From Isochrysis galbana (Eukaryota > Haptophyta > Isochrysidales > Isochrysidaceae), in assembly GCA_018136815.1 (NCBI GenBank), contig CM030931.1, positions 11,214,612 through 11,278,611 on the forward strand: DNA of 64,000 nucleotides. The letters run 5' to 3'. Made by a program: the position numbers and the translations under genes. Below are positions 44,345 through 55,100 of this stretch, piece after piece (positions within the stretch are counted from its first letter, which is position 1; the number at the start of each line of letters is the position of its first letter). Below the pieces are notes generated by a model. The model was not told the origin of the DNA, did no database searches, and was given only the letters and a program-made list of their open reading frames with translations.

Positions 44345-46604
44345 ATGCGCTCCATCACCCTGCCCGATGCATCCGTGCGCCAATGCTTGACGGAGATATC
44401 CTCCTTGTGGGGTCGAGCACTCAGTCTCTTCAAAAAGCCCGGTGACGGCTTGCTCAGGAGTGTAAGCACGGTCGCTTCTGGAGCCATGGCCGCGAATCTT
44501 GCTGCTGTCAGCTGGCGGGTCCCCTCCCTCGCCTCTGTCGATGTCTTATCCAATCTCGCGATCACCGTGATGCTCCTGTACGTGTTTGTTCGTGTCCCAT
44601 CGGCAACCCGGCAACGCTCAAACTTGGCCACACGTCTCTTGCTAGAGCCGCATGTTCTGATCGTCTTGATTCTTGCGACCCGACAACTTCTTCACAGTCG
44701 ACGATCGCCGCCCCACGCGGTCGTCGCCGCACCGTTTCTTCTTTGCTGCGACATTGTCATCTCTCAGCTCTTCATGGCCGCCAGCAGCCTAGCCATGCCC
44801 CCCAAGCTGAGTATCCTGGCCATTAGCTCGGTGGTACACCTCACCCGCCCAGTCCTCTTTAAGGCATCGGAAGAGTTTTTTGCCATTCTTCTGGCGGGTC
44901 TGATCGGCGCGCTCTATGGAGCCATTTTCACAAGTGCTCTGCGTGCCTTGGGCAAGACGGCTGAGAGCGCCGAGTCGAGACGGCGAGCGGACTCGAAGCT
45001 ATTTCACGCCGTCAAGGGCCAATGTGGCTCGGCTGCTGCGCTCTTGCGTGAAGTGGCTCGTTCACGTGACACGGTCGCTGAGAGTGCGGACAATCTGCAA
45101 ACAGATTCGATAGAGCTCGAGCTCCTGCCCGACGTGACGCAGATGCTCACGCAAGTCAGCGAATGGTGAGGTTCAACCTTTGCGCAAGAAGTCACGTGTC
45201 TCTTTCGCACCTAGGAACATTTCTGCTTGACTATTTGGCTGGCCGTACATGTTACATCCCTGCTCATATACTCTATCCTCATCTTCACCACCTGATCTGT
45301 CCATTCTGCTACAGCTCAACCATTTCGCATCGGGCTTGCCGCAGGTGTTACAAGCGCGAGACCTTTTTGCAGCTTGAGGAGCGGACATACAAGCCGGTTC
45401 TGGAGAAAGTCCGCTTGCACGATGTCCTCATGAAGTTGATCGGTCGGCGCGCTCGCATAGAAGCCCCGGAAACAGTGGTTGTAGACGAGACCATCCTGCG
45501 GCTCGCCGTGCACGAGGTGGCTACAAATGCGGCCAAGTATGGGCGAGACGGTGAACACATCCATGTCAAGGCAGAGTTCGTGGCAGGTGCGTCGTCCGGT
45601 GCTTGACTCAGCTCTGGGACACAAGCTCGCCCTCTTAAAGTGGCAGCGTGCTCGAGGCATAGTGGCATCCGTCTTCCGCGAGCCTGACATTCTTGACCTC
45701 TCTGACACAGGTGGCACCGAGAACGACATGCTTCGTCTTTCGATCCGCAATGCCAACCGACCGGGATCGCCCACCCTGACATCGCGAGAGTGCGTACAGG
45801 TTTTTGAGAAGGGCTTCCGGAAGCGCTCTTTGACAGGGTGTCACCACAGCTCCCACTTTGGGTGCGCGTGGCCCGGCTCCCTTGTATTGTCCCAAGATGA
45901 GCCCGGCAGCCTGGTTTCTGATGTACATCCCATGTCTGCTTCATCCCCCTGTAGGAATGGGCTTGGTCTCTCCTCCGTTAAGATGGCATTGGCATGTATC
46001 GGTGGACAAGCCTATATGAGTTCCAACGCTGACTATACGACAGTTCATCTCCTATTACCGACGGCCAAGCATGCTCAAGACCAGGCTCACGCGGCTGCTA
46101 ATGTTGACCAGTTGGTCCGATCGCGCAATCCCGCCGACATGACCGTCGTCGCGAGGAAAGTGGCGTCGCCATCGCTGGACAAGGATCAAGTGGAATCTAA
46201 GCCATCCTCGAGCTTAGCTCGAGAAGTCCTCCGCGCCTGCATGGAGAGTGGGCAGCCGCTTCTCTGTATGGGCATCGACGCCTGGGCTGCATGTCACAAA
46301 ATGCAGGTCAGCGCTCACTGTTGCCAAGGTTTCCTTGCACCTGCCTTGTGCTTGCTTGGCGTAGCTCAAAGTTCACCTGAGCCACAAGGCCAACGCTGCT
46401 TTTGCGTCTCTCAGAGCGTGTTCGACTTTGGGCGAGCCGTGTGCCGCTGACCTTTTGTGCCTGACCGCGACGCAGATGATGTTCTTGCGTGTGTACGTGT
46501 GTGCTCATGGTACCTGCAGTGGAGTAGTCGGCCCCTCATCTGACGAAGATCAAGGTCCTCGTGGACATCGCGACGGGCCGGCGCACCAAGTGAGCGCTAC
46601 TTGA
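44345..46604 (+). CDS. Membrane histidine kinase with shortened receiver domain (kinase 2)
   Basis: Exons 44345-45165, 45345-45586, 45711-45861, 45955-46306, 46476-46604, consistent phases, 564 aa. An ATG at 44297 in the same frame is an alternative start. Four to six membrane segments come first (residues 50-215), then SKLFHAVKGQCGSAAALL (H box), DETILRLAVHEVATNAAKYG (N box), LSIRNANRPG, VFEKGFRKRSLTG, and GNGLGLSSVKMALACIGG (G box). Exon 2 is 242 bases in both kinases, and the intron phases agree throughout. The receiver begins LLCMGIDAWAACHKMQ, where the usual second acidic residue is Ala, and continues only about 42 residues (MMFLRVYVCAHGTCSG...) to a stop. The phosphoacceptor Asp, Ser and Lys found in kinase 1 are absent. 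The kinase core looks intact. Confidence 0.75.
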
Positions 46605-47883
46605 ACAACCCTCGCTGTCACCATCGGGCTATTCGACTCTATCGCTCAAGACTAGAGCACAGTCGCACACGTGATGACGCTGAGGCAGCTATCTGCGTTC
46701 TTCCCTCCAGCCTGCAGCGTCTTACGTAGAGTCCATCCATTCATGCTCATCCGATCTGGTCACCGGTCGTTGCGAGCACACGCCGGCTAACGTGGCAGCA
46801 ACAAATGGACGATTGGCTATGCATGATAGGCTCGCACCTTGCTCGCGAAGCTTAATTTTGTGCTCGCGTGGACCGGGAATCGGGCCGATCTCGTACTCGT
46901 ATTTCCATTGCATCGACTTGCAGATGCTTTTCGCACCTGAGGTTTTCGAGGCATGCGAGGCTCAAATCGCCATAATGGTGCCCTTTCCGAGACTGACGCG
47001 AGCCACTGATCCTAGCGGGCTGCCGCATCCTTCCATTGGGGCAAGTTGCAATGTGATCAGGCGGAGCACAGCCATTTTCACACTGAGCTTTGATTGCTGT
47101 TGCATTGAGTCCAGAGTACACGACGAAGTCTATCCGATGCGCGCATATACAGCATACACTACGAGTGTTACAAGCTGAAGCTCCATCTGCAAGACGCTTG
47201 AGGCCAAGTTTTCGCATTGCCTTGCTTCACTTCGAAGCTCGGCCATAGCTCGCAGGCATAATTTCAACTGCGCTGGTAGGCACAATTATTCGCTGGTTTC
47301 CTCATGCACTCTATGCTCAGTGAATTCGGAATATGAAGCCTTCTTTCGAGCTCAAGCACCGGCGCCTTCCATCCCGTTTTCCAATTGTCACGGCCTGTCT
47401 GAGGCCGCCCTCTTTTCCCTGGCACGTGGTGCTAATGCGGCGGCGTCGCGGTTCTAGCGACCTCAAGACGACTTTGCTGAGAGCTTTTGACCATTGCCTA
47501 CGGCTTTGGTTTGTTTCCGAACTCGATGGAGCCTCTTCAAACTTCGTTGTTTCCTTGCTATCCATTTTTCTAATACGCAAAGTCTGAGCTCTGAGCTCAA
47601 ATGCAAGAAGTCCACGAACCGCAAGGTGGGCGATTTGTCACTAGCAACGTGAAAGCAAAAAAAGTCCAAAGCATTCCCGTGGAGCCTTTTACATCTGGAA
47701 ATTAGTAAGCGGATACCTTAATAGCACATAGCACGGCCGGAGGGGCGCGTGTTATCTCTTAAGCGGCGGCTTGCCTCGAAGGTGCGTCGCGACAATTGCG
47801 AGTGCTCTCAGCGCCATATCTATGGCGTTCAAACATCAACTAACTTTTAGTACCAAAAACCATGGTTGTAGTTTGAAGCCTAT
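46605..47883. other. Intergenic region, no supported gene
   Basis: Several frames of 80-130 codons exist on both strands, but none has recognisable motifs or splice support. No receiver-domain exon for kinase 2 could be found here. Confidence 0.45.
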
Positions 47884-48860
47884 GGAGCGTGCCGCGACCG
47901 CTCCCGAGCCCCAGGCGACCCTCGCCACCGCGCCCCACCTGGGACGCCCCATGCCGCCCGAGGCGGCTCGTCAGAAAGCCCTCTCAGAGCCCATCCAAAC
48001 ACATTCTTGAGCGTTAGTACCTCTACTCTCACTAGACTTGCACTAACACGCCACAAGCCACGACACACATGACCGCACCAAGTCCCAAGGCACAAACAGA
48101 ACTAAGTAAGCACCTGATTATACCTCCCCCCTCGCATGCCCCCGGCTCCCGTACGAGCTCCCCACAAGCTCGTTCGGGTGAAAACCCAGATAGTCTCGCC
48201 AATGTAACCTGTACATTGAAGATTTACCAGGAAAAAGCACCGGGGGGGGGGGGGAGCGAGCTTTTGCCGTCGTCCCGTTGAGAGTGAGAGGCCCTTGGGG
48301 CAGGCGAGCCTGCCCGAGCTTTTCTCCGCAGAATAAGCGACGGCGCCCGGGGAACCATACGTTGAGAGGGCATCCCTGTCTCAGAGCCCATCCAACCCAT
48401 CCAAACCACACCCGCGCCAGCGCGCGGAGTGGCGAGCACTGGCACCGAACTGGTTGCCAGCCCATAGCCATAGCTCTGCGTAGCATGCAGGGGGTCTTTG
48501 AGACCCCCTCCAACAGTGGGAAACCTCCCACCCCAAGAGCACCTCATGTGGGAGGGCAGCTCAGCTGCCCTCTCCATGGTGGAAACCTCTACCAACATGG
48601 GAGGTCACTTCACAACCATCAATGTTCCACGGAGAGCACCCAATGCATCTATTTTCCAACATATTGATGTTGACACACTTCTCGTCTTCACCCCACTCTT
48701 GTGGGCTACAAGTACCCATAACTCAGTGCCCTGCCTTGGGCCCTCTTCCAACACTTGACTCCCTCTCGCACTCCCCCTTCACACTACAACCAACCCAAAC
48801 AGTACGACCCCCCTTGCCCTCTGTTTCAAGCACCAAAAATTCCAACTCAGCCTAGTTGGG
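47884..48860 (-). repeat. Hairpin-rich repeat, copy 2 (inverted), with an internal insertion
   Basis: Reverse complement of 26400-27115, including both hairpins (about 48490-48511 and 48551-48573) and the TTGGGCCCTCTTCCAACACTTG segment. It also extends beyond the gap-cut end of copy 1. About 390 bases (48000-48390) are absent from copy 1. The inserted part is bordered by CTCAGAGCCCATCCAA on both sides (about 47983 and 48379), like a target duplication. Confidence 0.75.
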
Positions 48861-49179
48861 CTGCAAGTACTGATATTAGTACTGATGCATTAGTATTAGC
48901 TCCCTAGGAGCTGATATACTGATGTTAGTGCCTAGGCTGCCAGTTCAAAAATAAAACTGAAAACAAAACACCGGAGCGGGAACGAGCCTCCGCGCCTCCG
49001 CGAACAAGCGCAGAGGCGCACCAGGCCGGATACGGCGACGGCGACCGGGCCTACTTGGTACTTGGTGCGGGTGCATGTGATCCCGCTCGATTGCGTGGGC
49101 GGGATTCGGATAGGGCTGGATAGGCGGTGGCGGTTGGAGGGCTCTGCAGCCTCGCCGTCTCTGGTGGCTAGTGGCGTAT

Positions 49180-49290
49180 CATGCGCAGGGCGGCCCCCCA
49201 GTGGCCAGTGTGGTGCGCGGTGCGCGAGAGTCACCTGGGGCGATCGGGAGCGGTCACGGCACGCTCGCATAAGTGCTAAACAATAACAAT
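49180..49290 (+). repeat. Partial third copy of the hairpin-rich repeat
   Basis: CACCTGGGGCGATCGGGAGC, then GGTCACGGCACGCTCG, matches the end of copy 2 read in reverse (47884-47925). Confidence 0.55.
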
Positions 49291-50218
49291 AGTTTTTGTG
49301 ACTACGCGCACTCTTCTCGACTCCAATAGCACATCGCTTCAACGACTGGATTCCAGGTCGCTCTCGATATTCTGACGCGCCCATGGAATCTGACAAGCAA
49401 CGTCACATGTCGAACCGCATGCTAAGGATTAGTAAACCGACGCATGTAGGCCCATGATTACAGCATGCAACGATGAGTCAGCGGGCGGGCTTTACTTGGT
49501 CTAGCATGCATGTCGGTTTCTGCCACACCTACTTATACGGTAAGATTGAAAACGCCGCCTTGTGCCTTGTGATCCGGCAACCGTTTCACCGCCGGAGTGT
49601 CCGTTGTTGTGCGCGCACGTCCATGTGAAGTCGGCACCATCTGCGACAATGCTTGAGTCGCGCACAGCTCCGCACGCGCTGTCTATGATGGAATGTTATG
49701 AGGGCATATATGTGAATCTGCGCGATTGTCACAACGGCACGTTGAGGCAGTCGGTACGGCACCTGCGCACTCATCAGCGAAGCGGCTCCGCTCTCGCCGC
49801 CACCCGCGGCGGGGCTTGAGGCCCGTAGTCTAGCGTGCGTGGTCTTTTCTATGCCTAGAATCAGACGGAGTAGGCTTGATGGCCACTAGGAGAAGCGGCT
49901 CTCCACTAGGAGAAGCGGCGGCTCTCCAGGACCCCCTTGCGCGTGAAACCCAGCAATCATCGATCTCTAGGGATTACCAAGCAAATGAGCAGCTACGCAA
50001 ACCTCGCCCGTGGCGACGACTACTTTAGCCTCATCCAATGCACCAGGCCAACGGCCACGCGTGGCGGCCGCGCCGCCGCATGGCACGGATCCGTGTGAAG
50101 CGCACATTGCGTACCCGGCGCCAGGTCTTGATAGGCCGTGGCGTACATGACAGCATCTCTCCTGCGCCCGTGCGCAGGGGCGCCGCCTCCTTCACACGGC
50201 TACTCCAAGCCCTCCTCC
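49291..50218. other. Intergenic region, nothing recognised
   Basis: No RNA gene or convincing coding exon. It forms the 3' flank of the TPR gene. Confidence 0.45.
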
Positions 50219-52215
50219 TCACTGCGTAACAAACGCAAACTTCACCTCGAGCTTGGCCACCTCCTCTCGCTTGGCCCTCGCGCCATCGACATCGCCTTGC
50301 GCCTCCTGGAATTCGGCGAACATCTTCAAGACGCGCGCGCAGATGATGACACCCATGAAAAGATCGGCTGGCATGTCCGTGGTGGCCGTCTCCGGCTCAT
50401 CGCAGACCGCGCGGCGTATAGTGGACAGGGCCACTGAGAAGAGCGAGGAAGCGCCGAGGGTGTCGCCCGATAACCAGAGCATCCTGCAGAGGTGAATGAT
50501 GCGGAGTTGGAGTGGAAGCGGTGGCATGGGTTTGGGCACGGCACGGCCGGCGGGCTGAAAGCGGATGCTCTTACCTAGCCTGGTTGGCCTTGATCGAGGC
50601 GACAGAGGCGTCAATCCCCTCCTCGCCCGACGCCTTGACAGCCGTAAGGGCGCGGTCGAACGAGACGTTGGCCTGCGGGGCGCGACGGGGATGGGCGGTC
50701 ATCCACCGGGTGGACAGAAGCGGCCGGCTCGCGGCGGCCTCCACCGTGCGTCACCTACCTCTTCAAGGAGACGGAGCTCCATCTGCGACTCGCCGATGGT
50801 GTTTAGCAGCTCAGCTAGGTCGATGGAATTCTCGCCGTATGTGGCCTCGTATGTGGGTAGGGCACGTTCCATCAAGAGCAGAGCCTCGGCATCCTCACGA
50901 TGCGCCTGTGCTGTGCTGGCGAGCGAGGCCACCTGCCGCACAGCAGAAGATGGAGTGGGTAGGGATTCATCTTGTGGTGCGCCGTGAAGGGTGGGGCGCG
51001 GGTAGGAGGAGAAGGGGAGAGTGCGCGGGGCGGGGATTCATCTTGTGGTGCGCCGTGAGGGGTGGGGCGCGGGTAGGAGGAGAAGGGGAGAGTGCGCGGG
51101 GCGGAATGAGTGTGCTGGGGCCGGGGCTGTGCCACCTGCTCTGCCCACCGGATCGGAGGCTCCCCCTCGCACAGTGCCCTTAGGCCGCCCATCCACCGCT
51201 CATCGAGCTCGGTGGTCGCCGCGGCTGCCATGGCCATCGCAGCACGCACGCGGCGCGCTACCTCTACGTTCCGGCTACCGGCCGTGGCCGACGGCTCACC
51301 GGTTGAGAAGGGCGAGACACCCGTCTCATTGAGCTTTTGGCAGCGCAGCAGATGCGCGAGGTCGTACACAGCACCGAGCGTCCATGGATGGTCCGGACCC
51401 AGGCGCGCCTCTCGTTCGGCAACTGCCGCCTCAGCTAGCGCACGCGCTTCTGTCAGCTTCCCTTGCATGCGCAGTGCGTCGCCGATGCAAAGGCTGAGCT
51501 CAGTGGCTGCGTCCGCATCGGCAGCACAAGCGGATGCGTGCGCGGCGGGCCTCTCGGGCAGCGCCATCTTGGCTGCCGCCGCTCGCCAGTGAGCCTCCGC
51601 CTCATCGTACTTCTTTTGCTCGAAGCACATCACAGCAAGGTCTCGAGCGCAGGCGAGCGCCATGGCGGAGCCCTCGCCCGCCCGCGCGACCGCCTCTGAG
51701 AAGGCACGGGCGTAGGCGGCCTCCGCCTGCGGCAGCTGGCCGGTCGAAGCGAGCACGTAGCCGAGAGCGCGCAGCGTGATCGCAAGGGCGTGCGGCGGCG
51801 AGCCCGGGTTGCGAGCGGCGCGCAGGACCTGCGCAGGGGGCGGGCGCGCCGGCGGCTTAGTGGCGCAGGTTCACGTGGCGCTTACGCGGTGGGCTGTGCC
51901 CGCACCTGCGTGAGCTCCTTCTGCGCGTGGAGCGCCGCGGCGTGCGCGTCCTCGCCACTCGGCGAGGCGGCAGAGCTCTCAAGCAGGCGCATAACCCCTA
52001 TGAAGGACTCGGCCCAGCTCGAGAGAACTGTCTGCCCCCGCCGCTTCTTTGCGCCGTCCCGTCCTTTGGCCGCCTCCTTGGCCTTCTCCTTTTGCGGAGG
52101 TGTCGCAAGGCCCACCAGCTCTGCTGGCTGCGCCAAGAGACCACGCCCGATGACCGCGTGAACGAGCGGCTCGCCCGCGCTCTGCGTGGTCACCGTGCGG
52201 GGCTCTGTGCTGGCG
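50219..52215 (-). CDS. Tetratricopeptide-repeat protein, 5' end lost in an assembly gap
   Basis: Visible exons: 52215(gap)-51906, 51828-51136, 50932-50759, 50672-50575, 50483-50219. All internal phases agree. Exon 2 holds kinesin-light-chain-like TPR helices: LASTGQLPQAEAAYARAFSEA, DLAVMCFEQKKYDEAEAHWRAAA and IGDALRMQGKLTEARALAEAAVAEREARLGPDHPWTLGAVYDLAHLL. Exon 3 adds AEALLLMERALPTYEATYGENSIDLAELLNTIGESQMELR. The last exon ends with ADLFMGVIICARVLKMFAEFQEAQGDVDGARAKREEVAKLE. TPR arrays mediate protein binding; the partner is unknown. The N-terminal visible part is basic (KEKAKEAAKGRDGAKKRRG). The true start is not in the assembled sequence. Confidence 0.8.
50964..51105. repeat. Tandem duplication inside a TPR-gene intron
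   Basis: Two copies of a roughly 70-base unit starting GGGATTCATCTTGTGGTGCG, nearly identical, within the 51135-50933 intron. Indicates recent duplication or slippage. Confidence 0.85.
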
Positions 52216-52315
52216 NNNNNNNNNNNNNNNNNNNNNNNNNNNNNNNNNNNNNNNNNNNNNNNNNNNNNNNNNNNNNNNNNNNNNNNNNNNNNNNNNNNNN
52301 NNNNNNNNNNNNNNN
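52216..52315. other. Assembly gap, 100 N
   Basis: Exactly 100 N between the TPR gene (left, -) and the 416-aa ORF (right, +). The shared promoter region of the two divergent genes is probably inside or beside it. Confidence 0.99.
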
Positions 52316-52349
52316 AGCCGCGCGCCAGAGCGACGAGAGAAACGACTCC

Positions 52350-53600
52350 ATGACCTTAGCGGCCTTTCAAAGCTTTCAGAAACATGTAGTGCAGCCATTG
52401 CTTCTGCGACCGACTCTCACACCGGCACTATTGACTCCTATGTTAAGGACGTTTGCACACTCCCTCTGCATGTTCGTTGTGGAACCCAAGCCGCAATCCA
52501 TTGCGGTCATGGCCACGCATCAGAAGAAAGCAATAGGTAGGATTCACGCGCTATCAAAAGAAGTCTCAATCCTGATCGCTTCGGAGTCAACATCATCAAC
52601 GGCGAGCCTATGTCGATGGGCAGGGCCGCATTCGCCTCCAATCTGGTCTGCGGTCTCTGAGCAAGTTTTCAGATCCTGCTCTCGCCAACCTGATCAGTCG
52701 TCCGTAGTGACTGGTGGTCATCGAGCCCACGGCCGAGCAGAAGCTGAGATCACTCCCATCGTTGTCGACGCAGATGCCCACCAACGGATATCCTCAGGGC
52801 TTGTATTTCCCACGGTGACCGATCCTCATGATACTGCGATGTGTTTGCATGCAGCTATCACATCTCTGGCGATGCCTCCCGAGGGGGCATGCGTGTTAGC
52901 TTTTTATTGGAGCGAGCGCACGCAGGCTCTCACTCATATAGGCTCCTGTAATGACGTGGATGTGAGGCGGCAACGTGGGTCGCTGAAAGCTCCGCCTACG
53001 TTGCAGTCACCAGCTGATGCTTACGCCCATTCGTGCAACGTGCCAAGGGTATTGGAGGCATCGGACGGGCCATTTTGTTGCGTGCTTGGCGAGAATGCTT
53101 TGTCTGCCGAGTTATGCTCAGCTATGCGTTCGGTGGCAAGATCCGTTGAGGAATGCTTTGTACTCAATCGAGAGGAGGGACTGCGGGTGCCGGAGAGCGT
53201 GTGTTCCAACACTGCAAATTGGAATGCAAGGGGTGACCGAATCCAAGAACGAATCCCTGTAGGCCAAGCCAGCTGCTCAACTGTAGGAAAGGCTGAGAGC
53301 ACAAGCGCACAGAGTGCTAGGGCTGAAGCCACATGCATTGATAAGAGACCGTATGACGATGCCTCGTCCGATCTGACGACTCCAGACTCCCATCGAGGTG
53401 GCGACAATCGGCGTCTCCAAGCTACATCGGCAATCTCTGTAGGCATACGGCGGTCCTTACCATTTGAACTCGTCATAGAGTCGCCGCGCCAAAGCTCGGT
53501 CGCCAGCGTTGAAGGTCAGGTAATTACCACTAAACCGTCTGAACTTCTAGTGGAGGAGGCAAGACGAGATCTCGGCAAAGATTTGAAAGACGCTCAGTGA
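52350..53600 (+). CDS. Unrecognised 416-aa protein
   Basis: The frame is open from the gap edge. The first ATG is at 52350 and the stop at 53600, so an upstream exon or start in the gap is possible. Middle part (about residues 140-280) looks globular: TVTDPHDTAMCLHAAITSLA, EGACVLAFYWSERTQALTHIG, FCCVLGENALSAELCSAMRSVARSVEECF. This alternation of helices and a strand pair recalls GAF-like sensor domains, but that is only an impression. The C-terminal third is polar and probably disordered. No signal peptide or membrane segment. Divergent with the TPR gene across the gap. Confidence 0.5.
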   Translation: MTLAAFQSFQKHVVQPLLLRPTLTPALLTPMLRTFAHSLCMFVVEPKPQSIAVMATHQKKAIGRIHALSKEVSILIASESTSSTASLCRWAGPHSPPIWSAVSEQVFRSCSRQPDQSSVVTGGHRAHGRAEAEITPIVVDADAHQRISSGLVFPTVTDPHDTAMCLHAAITSLAMPPEGACVLAFYWSERTQALTHIGSCNDVDVRRQRGSLKAPPTLQSPADAYAHSCNVPRVLEASDGPFCCVLGENALSAELCSAMRSVARSVEECFVLNREEGLRVPESVCSNTANWNARGDRIQERIPVGQASCSTVGKAESTSAQSARAEATCIDKRPYDDASSDLTTPDSHRGGDNRRLQATSAISVGIRRSLPFELVIESPRQSSVASVEGQVITTKPSELLVEEARRDLGKDLKDAQ

Positions 53601-53826
53601 AATGAGTTGCTTCTTAATTTTGAAGTGCGACGCTGTCAGGCAAGCCAACAGTGAATAGCCATCAAAGCCAAGGTCAACACCAAGTTGGGAGAGGTAAGCT
53701 AGCGTCCGGCAAGATTAAAGACCCTAATGTTTTACGTATCATGCTGGGCGCATGTAAGTCATATTATATTTTGTTTCGTTGCATCTCTTTCGATCCCGCT
53801 GCCCCCGGCCGACTTTTTAAAAAAAA

Positions 53827-53935
53827 CATCTGAAGATTCAGGGCTACTACACCTACCATCGTCCGACTTCTCACGCCTCCTGTCCGACGCCGCCCCTATT
53901 CCCTTCACTCCTCCCCTTCCCCTTCCCCCCTTCGT
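53827..53935 (-). mobile_element. Very short LINE 3' terminus
   Basis: On the minus strand it ends CCCTGAATCTTCAGATGTTTTTTTT (53822-53846 on +), as at 36.25 and 39.84 kb. Only about 100 bases of 3' UTR remain. Confidence 0.5.
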
Positions 53936-54111
53936 TCCCTTCGGCCTTGCCGAGAGGCTCGCCTGAGACCTAGGCACACACACCCCGCCTCCGAACGACA
54001 AGCAACCACACCGCGGAAACAACAATAACAACACAAGAGACAACCAACATACCATGCGATGACACCCACGCCTCGACACAGAAGAAACGGGCCACCTAGA
54101 GGCACAGGAGG
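53936..54111 (+). mobile_element. LINE 3' fragment interrupted by the next LINE
   Basis: Begins with the ORF end GLAERLA and stop (as at 10141). Further on it carries the 3' UTR stretch ACGGGCCACCTAGAGGCACAGG (compare CAGGTCACTCAGTGGCACAGG at 10261). It is cut at 54111/54112 by the oligo-A (minus-strand oligo-T) end of the following element. Confidence 0.55.
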
Positions 54112-55100
54112 AAAAAAAAACTTCTTAAAAATCTAGCCGCGCGCGCGACCCTGCGAAATCTCCCTGTAGCCTCGCCCGCTTTCCTTACCACCCCTCCACC
54201 TGCCTTGCGGCGCGTCCCCTCGTGCTCTACCTAGGGGCTGGGTGAAGTGGGTTTCCAGTGGCAGACGGTGTGTACCGGTCCCCGACGGCTTAGCGCTCTC
54301 CTTCCTTCTACGCCGCCGGGCTACCGGTTTCGTCGTATTCCTTTTCGTGCCGGGTGTCAGGCGTCTGATGTATGGAGCGTCTGCCGTGGGTGCCAACCGG
54401 GTCGGAGGCGGTGCGCCTTGAGGGAGCGCTCGTTTTTAGGCGAGCCGCTCCACCATGTCGAGCGCTCGTGCTACCAGCTTCAGATTTACACTCATGACTA
54501 GGTTTCCTTTTTGATTGGTTTTGTATACGGGGGTGCTGAGCTCCCGTGGGGTCTTGATCTTCGGCTTTCTGCCCTGGGAGGCCTTGTTTGTGCGCGCGTT
54601 CGAGGTTCCGTTAGGGGGCCCAAGGCCTCTGACGAGGACCGTGAACCTGCTCAAGGTTCTTTCGATGACCGGCACGTGGTGGAATGAGTATTGGTCGAAT
54701 TCTACTCTGTAGAAGTCGCCTATTATGTATCTCCATGCTATCAGGTAGAGGGCTTTAAGGCTATCGGGTGTCGGTGTGTTCGGGTATGCGAATAGTCTGT
54801 CTTTGAGCTTCTGGTTTGTCGATCTGTCGCACGCGGGGGTGAACCCCGCCACGGCCTCTATGGTTTGGAATATCCGAACCGTGGAGGAGCATCTGGCTAG
54901 GTGTGTCGAGTCTTCGCGGTATTTTCCGCAGAGTCTACATTTCGTGATGGCTGCTATCGTGAACCGGTTCCGTGTGCCCAGCCTCCTGTGGGTGATGTGC
55001 TTAAAGTGGGGGTGTTTATCCGTGTGCTTTAGCAGGGGGTGGGTGGCGTGGGCGAGAGTGAGGCAGCATGTCATCACAACACTCTCGTATCCCATCTACA
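54112..55100 (-). mobile_element. LINE 3' end with intact last 219 codons
   Basis: Minus-strand frame 55095-54436 runs without a break: HFKHITHRRLGTRNRF, zinc-finger-like CRLC-x7-STHLARC, LKALYLIAWRYIIGDFYRVEF, then ALDMVERLA and stop. The 3' UTR contains CCCCTAGGTAGAGCACGAGG (54230-54249) and ends TTTTTAAGAAGTTTTTTTTT. It is the best-preserved tail in the window. The upstream (5') side passes directly into the tandem array at 55.05-56.53 kb, whose units include the sequence encoding YESVVMTCCLTLAHA. Confidence 0.85.

Noticed and set aside
46307-46449. Read-through of kinase 2 past 46306
   Set aside because: A frame continues to 46449, but its sequence has no receiver character, and the donor at 46307 matches the paralogue's splice site; splicing to 46476 is preferred.
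49062-50212. Small frames on both strands between the repeat and the TPR gene
   Set aside because: No motifs, no splice pattern and mixed composition; treated as intergenic.
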